From Fimenecus sp900545625 (GTDB lineage: Bacteria > Bacillota > Clostridia > Oscillospirales > Acutalibacteraceae), in NCBI GenBank assembly GCA_963931525.1, contig OZ007023.1, positions 1 to 64,000 of the forward strand: DNA of 64,000 bases, given 5' to 3'. The notes beneath the pieces are model-generated. The model saw only the letters and a list, made by a program, of their open reading frames with translations. It was not told the DNA's origin and made no database searches. Position 1 is the stretch's first letter. Each line of letters opens with the position of its first letter. The translations under genes and the position numbers were made by a program. Below, piece by piece: positions 16,910-25,628 of the stretch.

Positions 16910-19114
16910 TTAGTAGTTGGGTCTTCCAAAGGCATAAAAGTGAGACTGCCAATAGGAAGTGTTGATGGATGTGTACTGGATGGGATCGCCGCAGTGCAAC
17001 ATCACATTGTCGCCCACATAGATTCCCACATGGGAAACGCCCGGTGTGTCGTATGTGCCGACAAAGAAGACAAGATCCCCCGGCTTCACATCGGCGCTGG
17101 AAACAGGCGAACAGACATTGTAAAGCCCCTGCGCACCCAGCCGCCCGGTGTTGACAAGACCGCTGTTGGTGAGGACATAACTGACGAATCCCGAACAGTC
17201 AAAGGAAGTGGACGGATTTGAGCCGCCCCAAACATACGGGTAGCCGAGATATTTTTCTGCCTCTGCGATGAGAGTTGCGAACTTCTCGTCCGTCAGATAC
17301 TCCGCATTGACCGTGTAGTCATCGGGTGGGTTTTCAATGTACTTGTCCACATAGCCGGAGCCGGGGAACAAATCCTCGCGGTTGCCCAGCGTTGACATAT
17401 AGGCTGAGTACATAGAGAGCTGGTCTTCATTCATGATGTACACAGGCAAATGGGAAAGGTCAAAGTTTTCCAGCGTAACGGTACAGATGTAGTAGTTGTA
17501 CGGGACTTCGACCTCATAAGTGTAAGTTTCCGTGCTGGTTTCACCGGTTTCGGGATCGGTGACAGTCGTTGTCCCTGTCCGGGTCTCGGTCCGGTAACGC
17601 ACCTCAACCTCCACATCCTCAGTGAGGATGTATTGCCGGTCAAAGAGCGTTTGAAGAAGCCCCTGTACTTCGTCCAGCGTGAATTCTCCCTCATTGAAAG
17701 CTGAGAGAATGGAAATGAGCACATAGGGATCGTGCTCAATCGCGTCAAGGTCAAAGTGGTACTCGTCGTAGTCGTGTGTGCTTTCGTAGTTATCCAGATA
17801 CGATTGCAGCTCCGCCTCCATCTGACAATACTGCGCCTCCGCGCCGGTCATGGCATCGTCCTCACTGAGGTAGGAAGTGGCGATGACAGACGAGGTAGTA
17901 GAGGTGAACATTGCCGTGCAGGAGCTAATCCCGGCGGACAGCAGGATCAGAATCATCAAGCCAGCTCCCAGCCACGCAAAGACTTTTTTGTTCTTGGAGA
18001 TAAAGTCCTTGACCTTATCCGACGCTTTCTCACGGATGGTTTTACCGGTGGACTTGGTGGCGGTGGAGGCTGTTTGCGCCCCGGCCTTGCGAGCCGCAGC
18101 GTATTCCTTCTTGATGTGCTGCTTCTGGTAATGCTTGTTCATATTGGCACGGGAAGTCTTCATCTCAGGATTTTCGGCAACCGTCTTCTCAAAATGGAGC
18201 TTCCGGTCAGCGGCCTCGGCCTTCTGTTCCAGCTTGGACACCTTCTCGAAAGGCTTGTTTGCACTGCGCTCTGTATGATGCTTGTAGTGGTGGACAACGG
18301 ACTCGGCGGCAATCTCTGTCTTGTGGGCGGCTTCCACGCCGGAGTTTTCCTGCTCCACCTCATGGATTTTGCCGTGAATGCCAGAGGCAAGAGTATCGCC
18401 GACCTTGCGGACGGTCTTGTCTGCCTCAAACTGCAATTTGCTCTGTCCTTTGGAAACTTTCAGCTCGTCTTCAAAGTAGAGGCGGGTTTTGCCTTTGCCC
18501 GTTTCCTCGTCAAAGACGCGCTCTTTTTTCAGAACCTTTTTGGTGGGCAGTTTCTCACGGGCGGCATCCAGACGCTCATGCGCCTTCTGGGATATGCGCT
18601 CCAAACGCTCAATCCGTCTGGGAGCTGGGGCATCGCTGCCAAGATCCGGTATCTCTGCGGAGGTTTCAGCCGCTCTTTCCAAAACGGCTTCGCCGTCAAT
18701 CTGCCGTTCGGCACGAGGTCTGCTGACCTTACCGGTAACAGCGGTATCGGCAAATGCTTTTCCGTAGTCAACGGAATGGGCGCGGTATGTCTCAGAGTGC
18801 AGAGCGTGAGATGTGGGATCATCGCTGACGGGCAGATCGCCCGGCTTGTACTCTTGCGCCGCATCTGCGGACTGTGTTTCGGACTGAGCCTGACTCTCTG
18901 CGTCTTCCAGCTCATCCGGGCGGAGCTGTCGCCGCTTCCTGACCTCTTCGGCCAGATCGCCGGTTTCCATGTCATGGGGCGCGACAAGCTGCGCATCCTC
19001 AAGGCGCATAGACACCTTTTCCGAAGTGCCTTCCGTAAGGTTTTCCTCCACAGCCCCGTCTCTGGTCATCCGCAGGACAACCCGGTCTTTGGGCTTCAAT
19101 TCATCATGAGGCAT
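16910..19114 (-). CDS. NlpC/P60 cell-wall hydrolase of the transfer apparatus (CD1108 family)
   Basis: 734 residues. A long charged cytoplasmic N-terminal region of ~390 residues is followed by one membrane helix (VFAWLGAGLMILILLSAGIS), an extracellular linker and a C-terminal NlpC/P60 domain. The catalytic Cys is in FDCSGFVSY and the His in VSHVGIYVG. It opens peptidoglycan locally for the conjugation channel. ATG 19114 has GGAGG upstream and overlaps the methylase stop. Confidence 0.9.
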   Translation of the reverse strand: MPHDELKPKDRVVLRMTRDGAVEENLTEGTSEKVSMRLEDAQLVAPHDMETGDLAEEVRKRRQLRPDELEDAESQAQSETQSADAAQEYKPGDLPVSDDPTSHALHSETYRAHSVDYGKAFADTAVTGKVSRPRAERQIDGEAVLERAAETSAEIPDLGSDAPAPRRIERLERISQKAHERLDAAREKLPTKKVLKKERVFDEETGKGKTRLYFEDELKVSKGQSKLQFEADKTVRKVGDTLASGIHGKIHEVEQENSGVEAAHKTEIAAESVVHHYKHHTERSANKPFEKVSKLEQKAEAADRKLHFEKTVAENPEMKTSRANMNKHYQKQHIKKEYAAARKAGAQTASTATKSTGKTIREKASDKVKDFISKNKKVFAWLGAGLMILILLSAGISSCTAMFTSTTSSVIATSYLSEDDAMTGAEAQYCQMEAELQSYLDNYESTHDYDEYHFDLDAIEHDPYVLISILSAFNEGEFTLDEVQGLLQTLFDRQYILTEDVEVEVRYRTETRTGTTTVTDPETGETSTETYTYEVEVPYNYYICTVTLENFDLSHLPVYIMNEDQLSMYSAYMSTLGNREDLFPGSGYVDKYIENPPDDYTVNAEYLTDEKFATLIAEAEKYLGYPYVWGGSNPSTSFDCSGFVSYVLTNSGLVNTGRLGAQGLYNVCSPVSSADVKPGDLVFFVGTYDTPGVSHVGIYVGDNVMLHCGDPIQYTSINTSYWQSHFYAFGRPNY

Positions 19115-20097
19115 CAGATTTCACCTCCAATCCGCGCCTCGGCAAGTTCCTTGTATTCAGGGTTTAACTCGATCCCGACATAGTGACGGTCAAGCTGCTT
19201 TGCGACCATGCCGGTTGTGCCGCTTCCCATGAAGGGATCAAGGACAACGCCGTCTTTCGGGCATCCGGCAAGCAGACAGGTTTCAACCAGTTTAGGCGGG
19301 TATGCGGCATAGTGACCGCCTTTGAAGGGGACGGTGTTGATAATCCAGACATCCCGCTTGTTACGCAGCGGGTTTATCATGTCATCTGTGATCTCGCCAT
19401 GTTCCCGGTAAAGATTGATGGTTTGCTGCTTTGCCTGTCCGGGGATAGGCACCCTGTATTTGTTGCTTCCCTTGACCCCACGCTTGAGCCTGCTTGCCGT
19501 TCCGGGAGCAATCGGCTCGGAGATTGCCCGGTAGTCAAAGAAATACTTCCGTGACTTTGAGAACAGGAAGATGTGTTCATAGCAGCGGGCGCAGCGGTCT
19601 TTGACGCTTTCCGGCATCGGGTTTTCTTTCATCCAGATGATGTCGTTGCGCAGATACCAGCCGGAGTCGCGGAGCGAAAAGGCCAGCATCCACGGAATAC
19701 CGATCATATCCTTGGGCTTGCAGCCCTCAACCTTGTAGTTGAGAGCCACAGCCTGACCGTTTCTGCCCTTGGGATTTTTTGCGTCCACATAGCCGCCCTG
19801 ATTGCCTTTCCCGGCATAGGTGTCGGAGATGTTAAGCCAGAGCGTCCCGTCTGAGCGCAGTACGCGCCTGACTTCGGCGAACACTTCCGTCAGGCGCGAG
19901 ATGTATTCCTTTGGCGTTGCCTCTCTGCCGATCTGCCCGTCCACACCGTAATCGCGCAGCGCGTAATACGGCGGGGAGGTGATGCAGCAATGGACGCTTT
20001 CATCGGGCAGCGTTTTGAGGACTTCGAGACAATCGCCGGTGTAAATGTGATCAAGCTGTATGGGGACTCCCTCCTTTCTGCGAGACTTGATGCGCAA
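19114..20097 (-). CDS. Site-specific DNA methyltransferase (SPPY class)
   Basis: About 327 residues. It has the catalytic motif TSPPYY near residue 40 and the SAM-binding motif DPFMGSGTT near the C terminus, in the order of beta-class amino-methyltransferases. SPPY favours N4-cytosine but does not prove it. It has no restriction partner beside it, so self-protection or epigenetic marking of the ICE is likely. The start is unclear: TTG 20097 is upstream of a strong AAAGGAGGG, and the codon best spaced after that site is an ATA at 20061. The homologue at 38630 has an ATG. Confidence 0.88.
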   Translation of the reverse strand: MRIKSRRKEGVPIQLDHIYTGDCLEVLKTLPDESVHCCITSPPYYALRDYGVDGQIGREATPKEYISRLTEVFAEVRRVLRSDGTLWLNISDTYAGKGNQGGYVDAKNPKGRNGQAVALNYKVEGCKPKDMIGIPWMLAFSLRDSGWYLRNDIIWMKENPMPESVKDRCARCYEHIFLFSKSRKYFFDYRAISEPIAPGTASRLKRGVKGSNKYRVPIPGQAKQQTINLYREHGEITDDMINPLRNKRDVWIINTVPFKGGHYAAYPPKLVETCLLAGCPKDGVVLDPFMGSGTTGMVAKQLDRHYVGIELNPEYKELAEARIGGEI

Positions 20098-20724
20098 TCA
20101 GTCGGAGAAATACTCGTCCGGCTCGTAGTCCTCGTCCTCGTCCAGCTCATCCTCCCAGCGGTCGATGATGGACTCGGCCTCCTTCGCCGCTTCGCGGTAC
20201 AGGGAAAGACGATTGCGCTCATAGGCGGCATAAGCGGGGATGAACTTGCCAAACTCCTGAATGGCGCGGACATCCTTGGTGCGCATATCCGATACCATGT
20301 CGATCAGCTCGGCCATCGTCAGCAGATCCTCAATCATGCTGTCGTACTTCTCCTTGGGGATGGTGACAAAATCGTCCTCATCCTCGTCTTCCTCATCCAT
20401 ATCAAAGGCGGAAGGAGTACCGGACACACGGTAGATGTGCTCTTTCTCCTGAATGGAGTCGAGAATACCGGCGATAACCTCCGTCGCCTCATTGGCGCAC
20501 TTGGCGATTTCCTCGCGGACATGGAGGTAAGCGCGGTGGTGCTTTTTCAGCTCGTCCTCCTTGCGGATCAGGTTGACCAGCTCCACGGTCAGCCCCATCA
20601 GGCCAAAGAAGCTGTCCATGCCTTCCTTGACCTCGCGGAAGCTCATCTCAACCGGCGTATCGCCGAAAATCTCGGTCATCTCGTCAACGGTGATCTCAAA
20701 GTTCTCATTCATATTCTTTTTCAT
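20098..20724 (-). CDS. Unknown acidic protein between VirB4 and methylase
   Basis: 208 residues, not recognised. It has a helical centre and two strongly acidic stretches (MDEEDEDEDDF and the C-terminal DELDEDEDYEPDEYF). No membrane segment. AAGGAGG precedes ATG 20724. It abuts the methylase gene, so the two may form a cargo pair. ICE-2 has no counterpart at this place. The acidic surface could suit DNA mimicry, but that is speculation. Confidence 0.65.
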   Translation of the reverse strand: MKKNMNENFEITVDEMTEIFGDTPVEMSFREVKEGMDSFFGLMGLTVELVNLIRKEDELKKHHRAYLHVREEIAKCANEATEVIAGILDSIQEKEHIYRVSGTPSAFDMDEEDEDEDDFVTIPKEKYDSMIEDLLTMAELIDMVSDMRTKDVRAIQEFGKFIPAYAAYERNRLSLYREAAKEAESIIDRWEDELDEDEDYEPDEYFSD

Positions 20725-20738
20725 AAAGGTAGTCCTCC

Positions 20739-23174
20739 TTAATTCTGCAAGGTTTCTTCGGGTTTGGTGGTCATATAACGATAGAGCATCGTGTCCTTCG
20801 GGAAGTCATCCTTGAAGGGGACGATGGTGGAGCCGTAGAAGATCAAACCTTCACCGGCGTTGGAATTGGTGATGTAGTTCTGCTGGCTGGGCGAGATGTT
20901 CAGCGCCTTGGACAAAATCTGCCGGTCGCCGCTTGCCTGGTTCAGAAGGTAAACGAAGTCGGAGTTCTCAAAGATGTTCTCAATCTCACGGGAAGCCAGC
21001 AAATCCTTGACATTCTGCGTGATGCCGGTCGGAATCCCGCCCCATTTTCTGAACCGCTTCCAGATTTCGACGGAATAGGCGGCTGTCTGCTCTTCCTTGA
21101 GCAGAAGGTGGAACTCGTCCATGTAGTAGCGCGTCGCTTTGTGCTGGGCGCGGTTGATGGTTACACGGTTCCAGACTTGATCCTGCACAATGAGCATCCC
21201 CAGCTTTTTGAGCTGCTTTCCGAGCTGCTTGATGTCATAGCAGACGAAGCGATTATTCACATCCACATTCGTCCGGTGATTGAAGACATTTAGCGAGCCA
21301 TGCACATAGATTTCAAGGGCAGTGGCAATCCGCTGTGCTTCCGGCTCACTCTGACTGCGCAAGATGTTGTAGAGGTCTTCGAGGATGGGCATTTTCTCAG
21401 GGACCGGATCGGCAAGGTAGTCCTGATACACCTTACGGACGCTTCGGTCGATGATGGTCTTTTCCACCGGTTGCAGCCCGTCCTTGCCGCCCACAATCAG
21501 CTCACACATGGAGAGGATGAAGTCAGACTTCAAAGTCAACGGGTTTTCCTCTTCCGAGTAATTCACATTGATGTCCAGCGGGTTGATGTAGTCGGTACTC
21601 ACCGGCGAGATGCGGATGACCTGACCTCCGAGCTTCTGCACAAGGGGATAATACTCCGCCTCGGGATCGCAGACGATGATGTCATCCTCCGTAATGAGGA
21701 AGGCGTTGGTCATTTCCCGCTTCGCCGAAAAGCTCTTGCCGGAACCGGGGGTACCGAGGATCAGGCCGTTCGGGTTTTTGAGCTGTTTTCGGTCAACCAT
21801 GATCATGTTGTTGGAGAGCGCATTCAGCCCGTAATACAGCGCCTCGCCGCCCTGAAAAAGCTCCTGCGTCGTGAACGGGACGAACACCGCCGTCGAAGAG
21901 GTGGTCAGCCCGCGCTCAATCTCGATCTGATTCAGGCCAATCGGAAGAGAGGACATCAGCCCTTCTTCCTGCTGGAAGTCCAGCCGCTTGAGCGCACAGT
22001 TGTATTTCTGGGCAATGGAAGCCGTCTGGAAGATGGCGTTTTCGAGCTTCTGGCGGGAGGCAGCGGTATTCATGATGAGGATGGTCACAAGGAACATTCT
22101 CTCGTTGCGCGTCTGAAGGTCCTGCAACAGGCGCTTGGCCTCACCGCCGTAGGTGGCAAGGTCGGACGGGATGATTTCCATGTCATATCCGCTTCTCACG
22201 GCCTTCTTCTGCTCTTCAATTTTCATCTTGTCGAGGTCAGTAATCTTCATCTTGATGCTCTTGATGGCTTTCGCCTGATCAATCGTGCGGATATGAAGAT
22301 TGACCGTGATGTTGCTGTCCATGTCGAGGAAGTCAGCCAGCATCCGGTCATTGAGTTCCGGCGCGAGGATTTGCAGGAAGCTCACTGCGCCGATGGCCTT
22401 GCCCATCTTGAAGCACTTGCCTTCACGGAAGTCGAAGGAAGTGGGCGCGATGAAATCTTTGCTGCTGAGTCCCGTCCGGGCTACCATGTCAAAGGAGAAG
22501 CGGAACGGCTCGTTCGAGTCCATGTTGAACACATCATGGAGCACTTTCAGCCGTTCGTAGCCGGACAGCGGCTCGGTCTTCACACCGAGGGTTTTGAAAT
22601 TGTTGAGGATGTCCGTCTCAATCCGATCCAGCTTGGCCTTCGCCATGCGCAGGGAGTCGGCCTCAATGCCGAAGGTAATGTACTTGCGCTTGATGAGGCC
22701 GTTGTTGCCCTTCGTGAGCTGGTTTTGCAGCATCTCGGAATACTCGCTGCGGATGTCGTTGAACTCGTCAGCCTGCTCCGGGATGTTGATCTGCTTCTTG
22801 AACTCGCTGATGCTCGTCCTCTGGTTGATGAAAGAGAACTGGACAAAAATCGAGCTGTCAAAGTAGTTCAGGAAGTCGCACCAGTTCTCGAAGATGGCCG
22901 TCTTGTCCTCGTTCTGGGCGAGCTGATAGTTGATGTCGTTGAAACGGATAGTCTTTGTATAAAGACGGCTGTTGACCTTGCAGATGCCGTCGCGGCACAT
23001 CTCCACATAGGGGATGGTCTGCTGCGCCGATTTGCGGACTTTCTTTGCCTTCTTGTCCTTTTTCTTCTGCATGACCAGCTTCTTCTTTTCCTCGGCGGAG
23101 AGAAGATCGCCGTACACCTTGCCGTTTTTGGTAAGCCGCTTAGGTTCTGCGGCCTTTTTCGTGCTGCTGTGCAA
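20739..23174 (-). CDS. VirB4-like conjugation ATPase (CD1110 family)
   Basis: 811 residues. The N-terminal half matches the TraE/VirB4 region. The C-terminal ATPase shows Walker A LGTPGSGKSFS and Walker B YYMDEFHLLLKEEQ. It powers substrate transfer and pilus or channel assembly at the inner face of the membrane. The start is TTG 23174 with GGAGG nine bases upstream, overlapping the PrgI stop by 35 bases. Confidence 0.93.
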   Translation of the reverse strand: MHSSTKKAAEPKRLTKNGKVYGDLLSAEEKKKLVMQKKKDKKAKKVRKSAQQTIPYVEMCRDGICKVNSRLYTKTIRFNDINYQLAQNEDKTAIFENWCDFLNYFDSSIFVQFSFINQRTSISEFKKQINIPEQADEFNDIRSEYSEMLQNQLTKGNNGLIKRKYITFGIEADSLRMAKAKLDRIETDILNNFKTLGVKTEPLSGYERLKVLHDVFNMDSNEPFRFSFDMVARTGLSSKDFIAPTSFDFREGKCFKMGKAIGAVSFLQILAPELNDRMLADFLDMDSNITVNLHIRTIDQAKAIKSIKMKITDLDKMKIEEQKKAVRSGYDMEIIPSDLATYGGEAKRLLQDLQTRNERMFLVTILIMNTAASRQKLENAIFQTASIAQKYNCALKRLDFQQEEGLMSSLPIGLNQIEIERGLTTSSTAVFVPFTTQELFQGGEALYYGLNALSNNMIMVDRKQLKNPNGLILGTPGSGKSFSAKREMTNAFLITEDDIIVCDPEAEYYPLVQKLGGQVIRISPVSTDYINPLDINVNYSEEENPLTLKSDFILSMCELIVGGKDGLQPVEKTIIDRSVRKVYQDYLADPVPEKMPILEDLYNILRSQSEPEAQRIATALEIYVHGSLNVFNHRTNVDVNNRFVCYDIKQLGKQLKKLGMLIVQDQVWNRVTINRAQHKATRYYMDEFHLLLKEEQTAAYSVEIWKRFRKWGGIPTGITQNVKDLLASREIENIFENSDFVYLLNQASGDRQILSKALNISPSQQNYITNSNAGEGLIFYGSTIVPFKDDFPKDTMLYRYMTTKPEETLQN

Positions 23175-23523
23175 TCTGCAATTCCTCCTTCTCTTTGATT
23201 TCCTGCTGGATCGCAGCGTATAGGTTGCTCGTGCGGTATGGCCGCACCTTATCCCTCAAAAACATGGACTTGATCACATGACCGAGGATTTTTTCAGCCG
23301 GTTGCCCGTCCTTCTCATAGAGAGCGAAGAAGATAAACGGGAGCATGATGACCACCATCAGCATTGCCGAAGTGGAGATGCCGAGGCTGGGCTTAGTCAG
23401 GAAGAAGATCGGAACACCCGCTGCCGCAGCCAGCGCAAAGCAGATGAGCTGCCGCTTTGTCAGGTTGAACATGACCTTCGTCTTGACACGATTCAGGTCC
23501 TTCGGGACCGGTACAAACGCCAT
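23140..23523 (-). CDS. PrgI-family membrane protein
   Basis: 127 residues from ATG 23523 (MAFVPVPKDL), chosen because AAAGGAGG precedes it; the frame extends further but into the methylase gene. Two adjacent membrane helices (QLICFALAAAAGVPIFFL and TSAMLMVVIMLPFIFFAL) form the PrgI pattern, a small VirB3-like channel component next to VirB4. Confidence 0.88.
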   Translation of the reverse strand: MAFVPVPKDLNRVKTKVMFNLTKRQLICFALAAAAGVPIFFLTKPSLGISTSAMLMVVIMLPFIFFALYEKDGQPAEKILGHVIKSMFLRDKVRPYRTSNLYAAIQQEIKEKEELQIAQQHEKGRRT

Positions 23524-24079
23524 TGGGAACCTCCTTTCCAAGCGTGATGCTGCATTCGACCTCATTGCCCCATACATCCCAGCCTTCGGGGGACTGGCGG
23601 GCGAAAAGTTCGATGCGCGGGACATCGCCCATGAGCTGGACGATGCGGTTGCGGGCTTCCTCCGGTTTCTTGGAGTGCTCTTCGATGTGGCTCATGATGA
23701 CCTGATGCACACCGGGGCTTGCCCGTTTGGGATGGCCTTTCGTTGCAAGGATGCAGAGTTCAGCATTCGCCCGTGTCCAGTACCCCATGCCCCAAAAGAG
23801 ACTGTCGGACACCCGGTTCTGCTTGATCCAGACAAAAGCCGTCGTTTTGTATTCAAATCCCCATGCTTCAAGGACTTGGAACGCCTCCTGCATACAGGGG
23901 AAGGTAATCCACATGAAGAGCGCACAGTCTTTTGCTGCAAGCTCTCCAATAGGCAGAGCCTTGATGTCTTCAAGGCTCATGGTCGGGTAATGGCTTTCCG
24001 CTGAGCGGCCAAGCCCCTTCTTTGAGTAGACCTTATACCGCCACGGAGGGTCGGCGTAGATCACGGAGTATTTCTTCAA
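23393..24079 (-). CDS. MT-A70-family adenine methyltransferase
   Basis: 228 residues. The catalytic DPPW is in IYADPPWRY near residue 10, and a typical MT-A70 end is seen at FARQSPEGWDVWGNEV. MT-A70 relatives methylate N6 of adenine in DNA or RNA. After about residue 190 the sequence runs for ~40 residues through the PrgI gene in another frame (Cys-rich, unlike the family), so the natural stop was probably lost by a small frameshift near the PrgI ribosome-binding site. It occupies the TrbL-PrgI slot that holds a radical SAM gene in ICE-2. Confidence 0.85.
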   Translation of the reverse strand: MKKYSVIYADPPWRYKVYSKKGLGRSAESHYPTMSLEDIKALPIGELAAKDCALFMWITFPCMQEAFQVLEAWGFEYKTTAFVWIKQNRVSDSLFWGMGYWTRANAELCILATKGHPKRASPGVHQVIMSHIEEHSKKPEEARNRIVQLMGDVPRIELFARQSPEGWDVWGNEVECSITLGKEVPNGVCTGPEGPESCQDEGHVQPDKAAAHLLCAGCGSGCSDLLPD

Positions 24080-24094
24080 GCTGACCCTCCTTTC

Positions 24095-24964
24095 TCAGTG
24101 GGCATTGAATAGTGACTTTGCAAGCGAACCTGTCTTGAACAGGGAGAAGCAAAGAATGACCGTATAAGCTGCCACCGAGAATAGCGCCGAGTGGATATTG
24201 GCTGCGATGATCATGTTGTTGATGAGCACGGCATAGATCGCAACGCACACCATGATGAGGAAGCCTTGGAATGCCAGCGCGAACAGCCCTTTGAGGTAGT
24301 TCGTGCCGATGCTGCCCCATTCGCGGTTGCTCATCGTCGCAATGGGAATGGGCGCGATGCTCACGGTGCAATAAATCTCAATCATACGGCCATAGAGAAT
24401 GACCGTGATGAGAATGGACATGATCTTGAGGCACAGGCTGATCAGCAGCGTCTCTATGGACAAGCCGAGCAGTTCGCCAATGCCCATCGTTTCCATGCTG
24501 GCGCGCATTTGTTCAAGAGTGGATTCGATGTCGATATTCGTGTCGCCGCTTATGACACCGGCTGCACCGGCTACGACATTTTGACCGATGTCGAAGACCG
24601 CCATCACAATGTCAAAGGTGTTGGTAACGAGGTAGATCGCCACAGCTGCCTTGAAAAACCACTTGAAGAACATCCATGTGTCCATATCATGCAAGTTGTT
24701 TTTCTCGGTGATCATGGAAATCAGCTCGTAACACAGGACAAAGGTGATGATGATACCAGCGATGGGGACTATCACATTTTCGGATAGTCCCCGGATCATC
24801 TGGTATATGCTGCTATCCCATGAAGAGGGCGTTTTGCCTACCTCAGCAGCTATCGTCCCTACCTTGTCGTTGACATCGGTGAACATATTGGTCATGTTGC
24901 TTTCAATCCAGCCGATCAGAAGCTCTTTTATGGCTTCCTCGATTTTTTCAAGGATAAATCCCAA
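24095..24964 (-). CDS. TrbL/VirB6-like polytopic channel protein (CD1112 family)
   Basis: 289 residues with several membrane helices (IVPIAGIIITFVLCYELISM, MFFKWFFKAAVAIYLVTNT, ILITVILYGRMIE, GFLIMVCVAIYAVLI). It corresponds to the VirB6 inner-membrane pore. The start is TTG 24964 with AAAGGTGG seven bases before it. The homologue in ICE-2 is at 34107. Confidence 0.9.
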   Translation of the reverse strand: MGFILEKIEEAIKELLIGWIESNMTNMFTDVNDKVGTIAAEVGKTPSSWDSSIYQMIRGLSENVIVPIAGIIITFVLCYELISMITEKNNLHDMDTWMFFKWFFKAAVAIYLVTNTFDIVMAVFDIGQNVVAGAAGVISGDTNIDIESTLEQMRASMETMGIGELLGLSIETLLISLCLKIMSILITVILYGRMIEIYCTVSIAPIPIATMSNREWGSIGTNYLKGLFALAFQGFLIMVCVAIYAVLINNMIIAANIHSALFSVAAYTVILCFSLFKTGSLAKSLFNAH

Positions 24965-25001
24965 TATTTCACCACCTTTCGGTTATGCTGGGGCTGCCGG
25001 A

Positions 25002-25214
25002 TCAGAACAGGCCAGACAGGAGCGGGATAAGGGTCGTGCCGATGAGTACCACACCACCACCGGCCATCAACTGCTTGATTCCTTGGCTCTTGGCACCGGG
25101 ATTGTCATTGCCGTACCCCTCCATGAGGTTGACCACGCCCCACACGGCAAGGCCAGCGCCAAGGGCGACAACGAGGGTCTGCAAAACGGTAACTGCCTGA
25201 TTGATAAATTCCAT
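25002..25214 (-). CDS. Maff2-family small membrane protein, copy A
   Basis: 70 residues, VirB2-like in size and layout: two hydrophobic segments (VLQTLVVALGAGLAVWGVVNLM and LMAGGGVVLIGTTLIPLLSGLF) around the hydrophilic turn EGYGNDNPGAKSQG. A pilin or channel role is inferred from position between VirD4 and TrbL. AGGAGG precedes the start. The protein is identical to copy B at 25303. Confidence 0.88.
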   Translation of the reverse strand: MEFINQAVTVLQTLVVALGAGLAVWGVVNLMEGYGNDNPGAKSQGIKQLMAGGGVVLIGTTLIPLLSGLF

Positions 25215-25252
25215 AAATGACCTCCTTATGTTGGAAATTGATTAAAAATTAA

Positions 25253-25280
25253 GGGAGAGCGCGGCATTTCGCGCCCTCCC
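25253..25280 (-). terminator. Attenuating hairpin between the two Maff2 copies
   Basis: Arms of 11 bases with one mismatch (GGGAGGGCGCG on the minus strand), followed by TTAATTTTTAAT. A T-rich tail suggests partial termination that would make copy B more abundant than downstream genes. A related GC-rich hairpin follows maff2 in ICE-2 at 34060-34087. Confidence 0.65.
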
Positions 25281-25302
25281 ATGTGGACACGCGAACCGGT
25301 GA

Positions 25303-25515
25303 TCAGAACAAACCGGACAGCAGGGGGATGAGGGTCGTGCCGATGAGTACCACGCCGCCACCGGCCATCAACTGCTTGATGCCCTGGCTCTTGGCACCGG
25401 GATTGTCATTGCCGTAGCCCTCCATGAGGTTGACCACACCCCACACAGCCAGACCGGCACCGAGGGCAACAACGAGCGTCTGAAGGACCGTAACCGCCTG
25501 ATTGATAAATTCCAT
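25303..25515 (-). CDS. Maff2-family small membrane protein, copy B
   Basis: 70 residues, the same amino acid sequence as copy A although the two genes differ at about 25 silent positions by hand count. AGGAGG precedes ATG 25515. It is the first gene after the terminator behind virD4. Carrying two copies is odd; ICE-2 has one. Confidence 0.88.
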   Translation of the reverse strand: MEFINQAVTVLQTLVVALGAGLAVWGVVNLMEGYGNDNPGAKSQGIKQLMAGGGVVLIGTTLIPLLSGLF

Positions 25516-25560
25516 AGAGTGACCTCCTTGATTTTTGAGTGTGAATTATTGAAAATGGGC

Positions 25561-25628
25561 AAAAAAATAGAAGCCCCGTCATTGTTCTGCTTTGGGCATT
25601 GCCCATGCGCAGTGCATGACGGGGCTTC
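25561..25628 (-). terminator. Terminator overlapping the virD4 stop codon
   Basis: Perfect 13-base arms (GAAGCCCCGTCAT at 25570-25582 and its complement at 25616-25628) with a second hairpin GGGCATTGCCC inside, followed on the minus strand by seven T (25561-25567). It splits the transfer operon into a virD4 part and a maff2-onward part unless read through. Confidence 0.85.

Noticed and set aside
12257..23198. Long plus-strand frames opposite the ICE-1 operon (for example 11956-13773, 14466-15842, 17732-19183, 21300-23198)
   Set aside because: They mirror recognised minus-strand genes in GC-rich DNA, lack ribosome-binding sites and show no family pattern.
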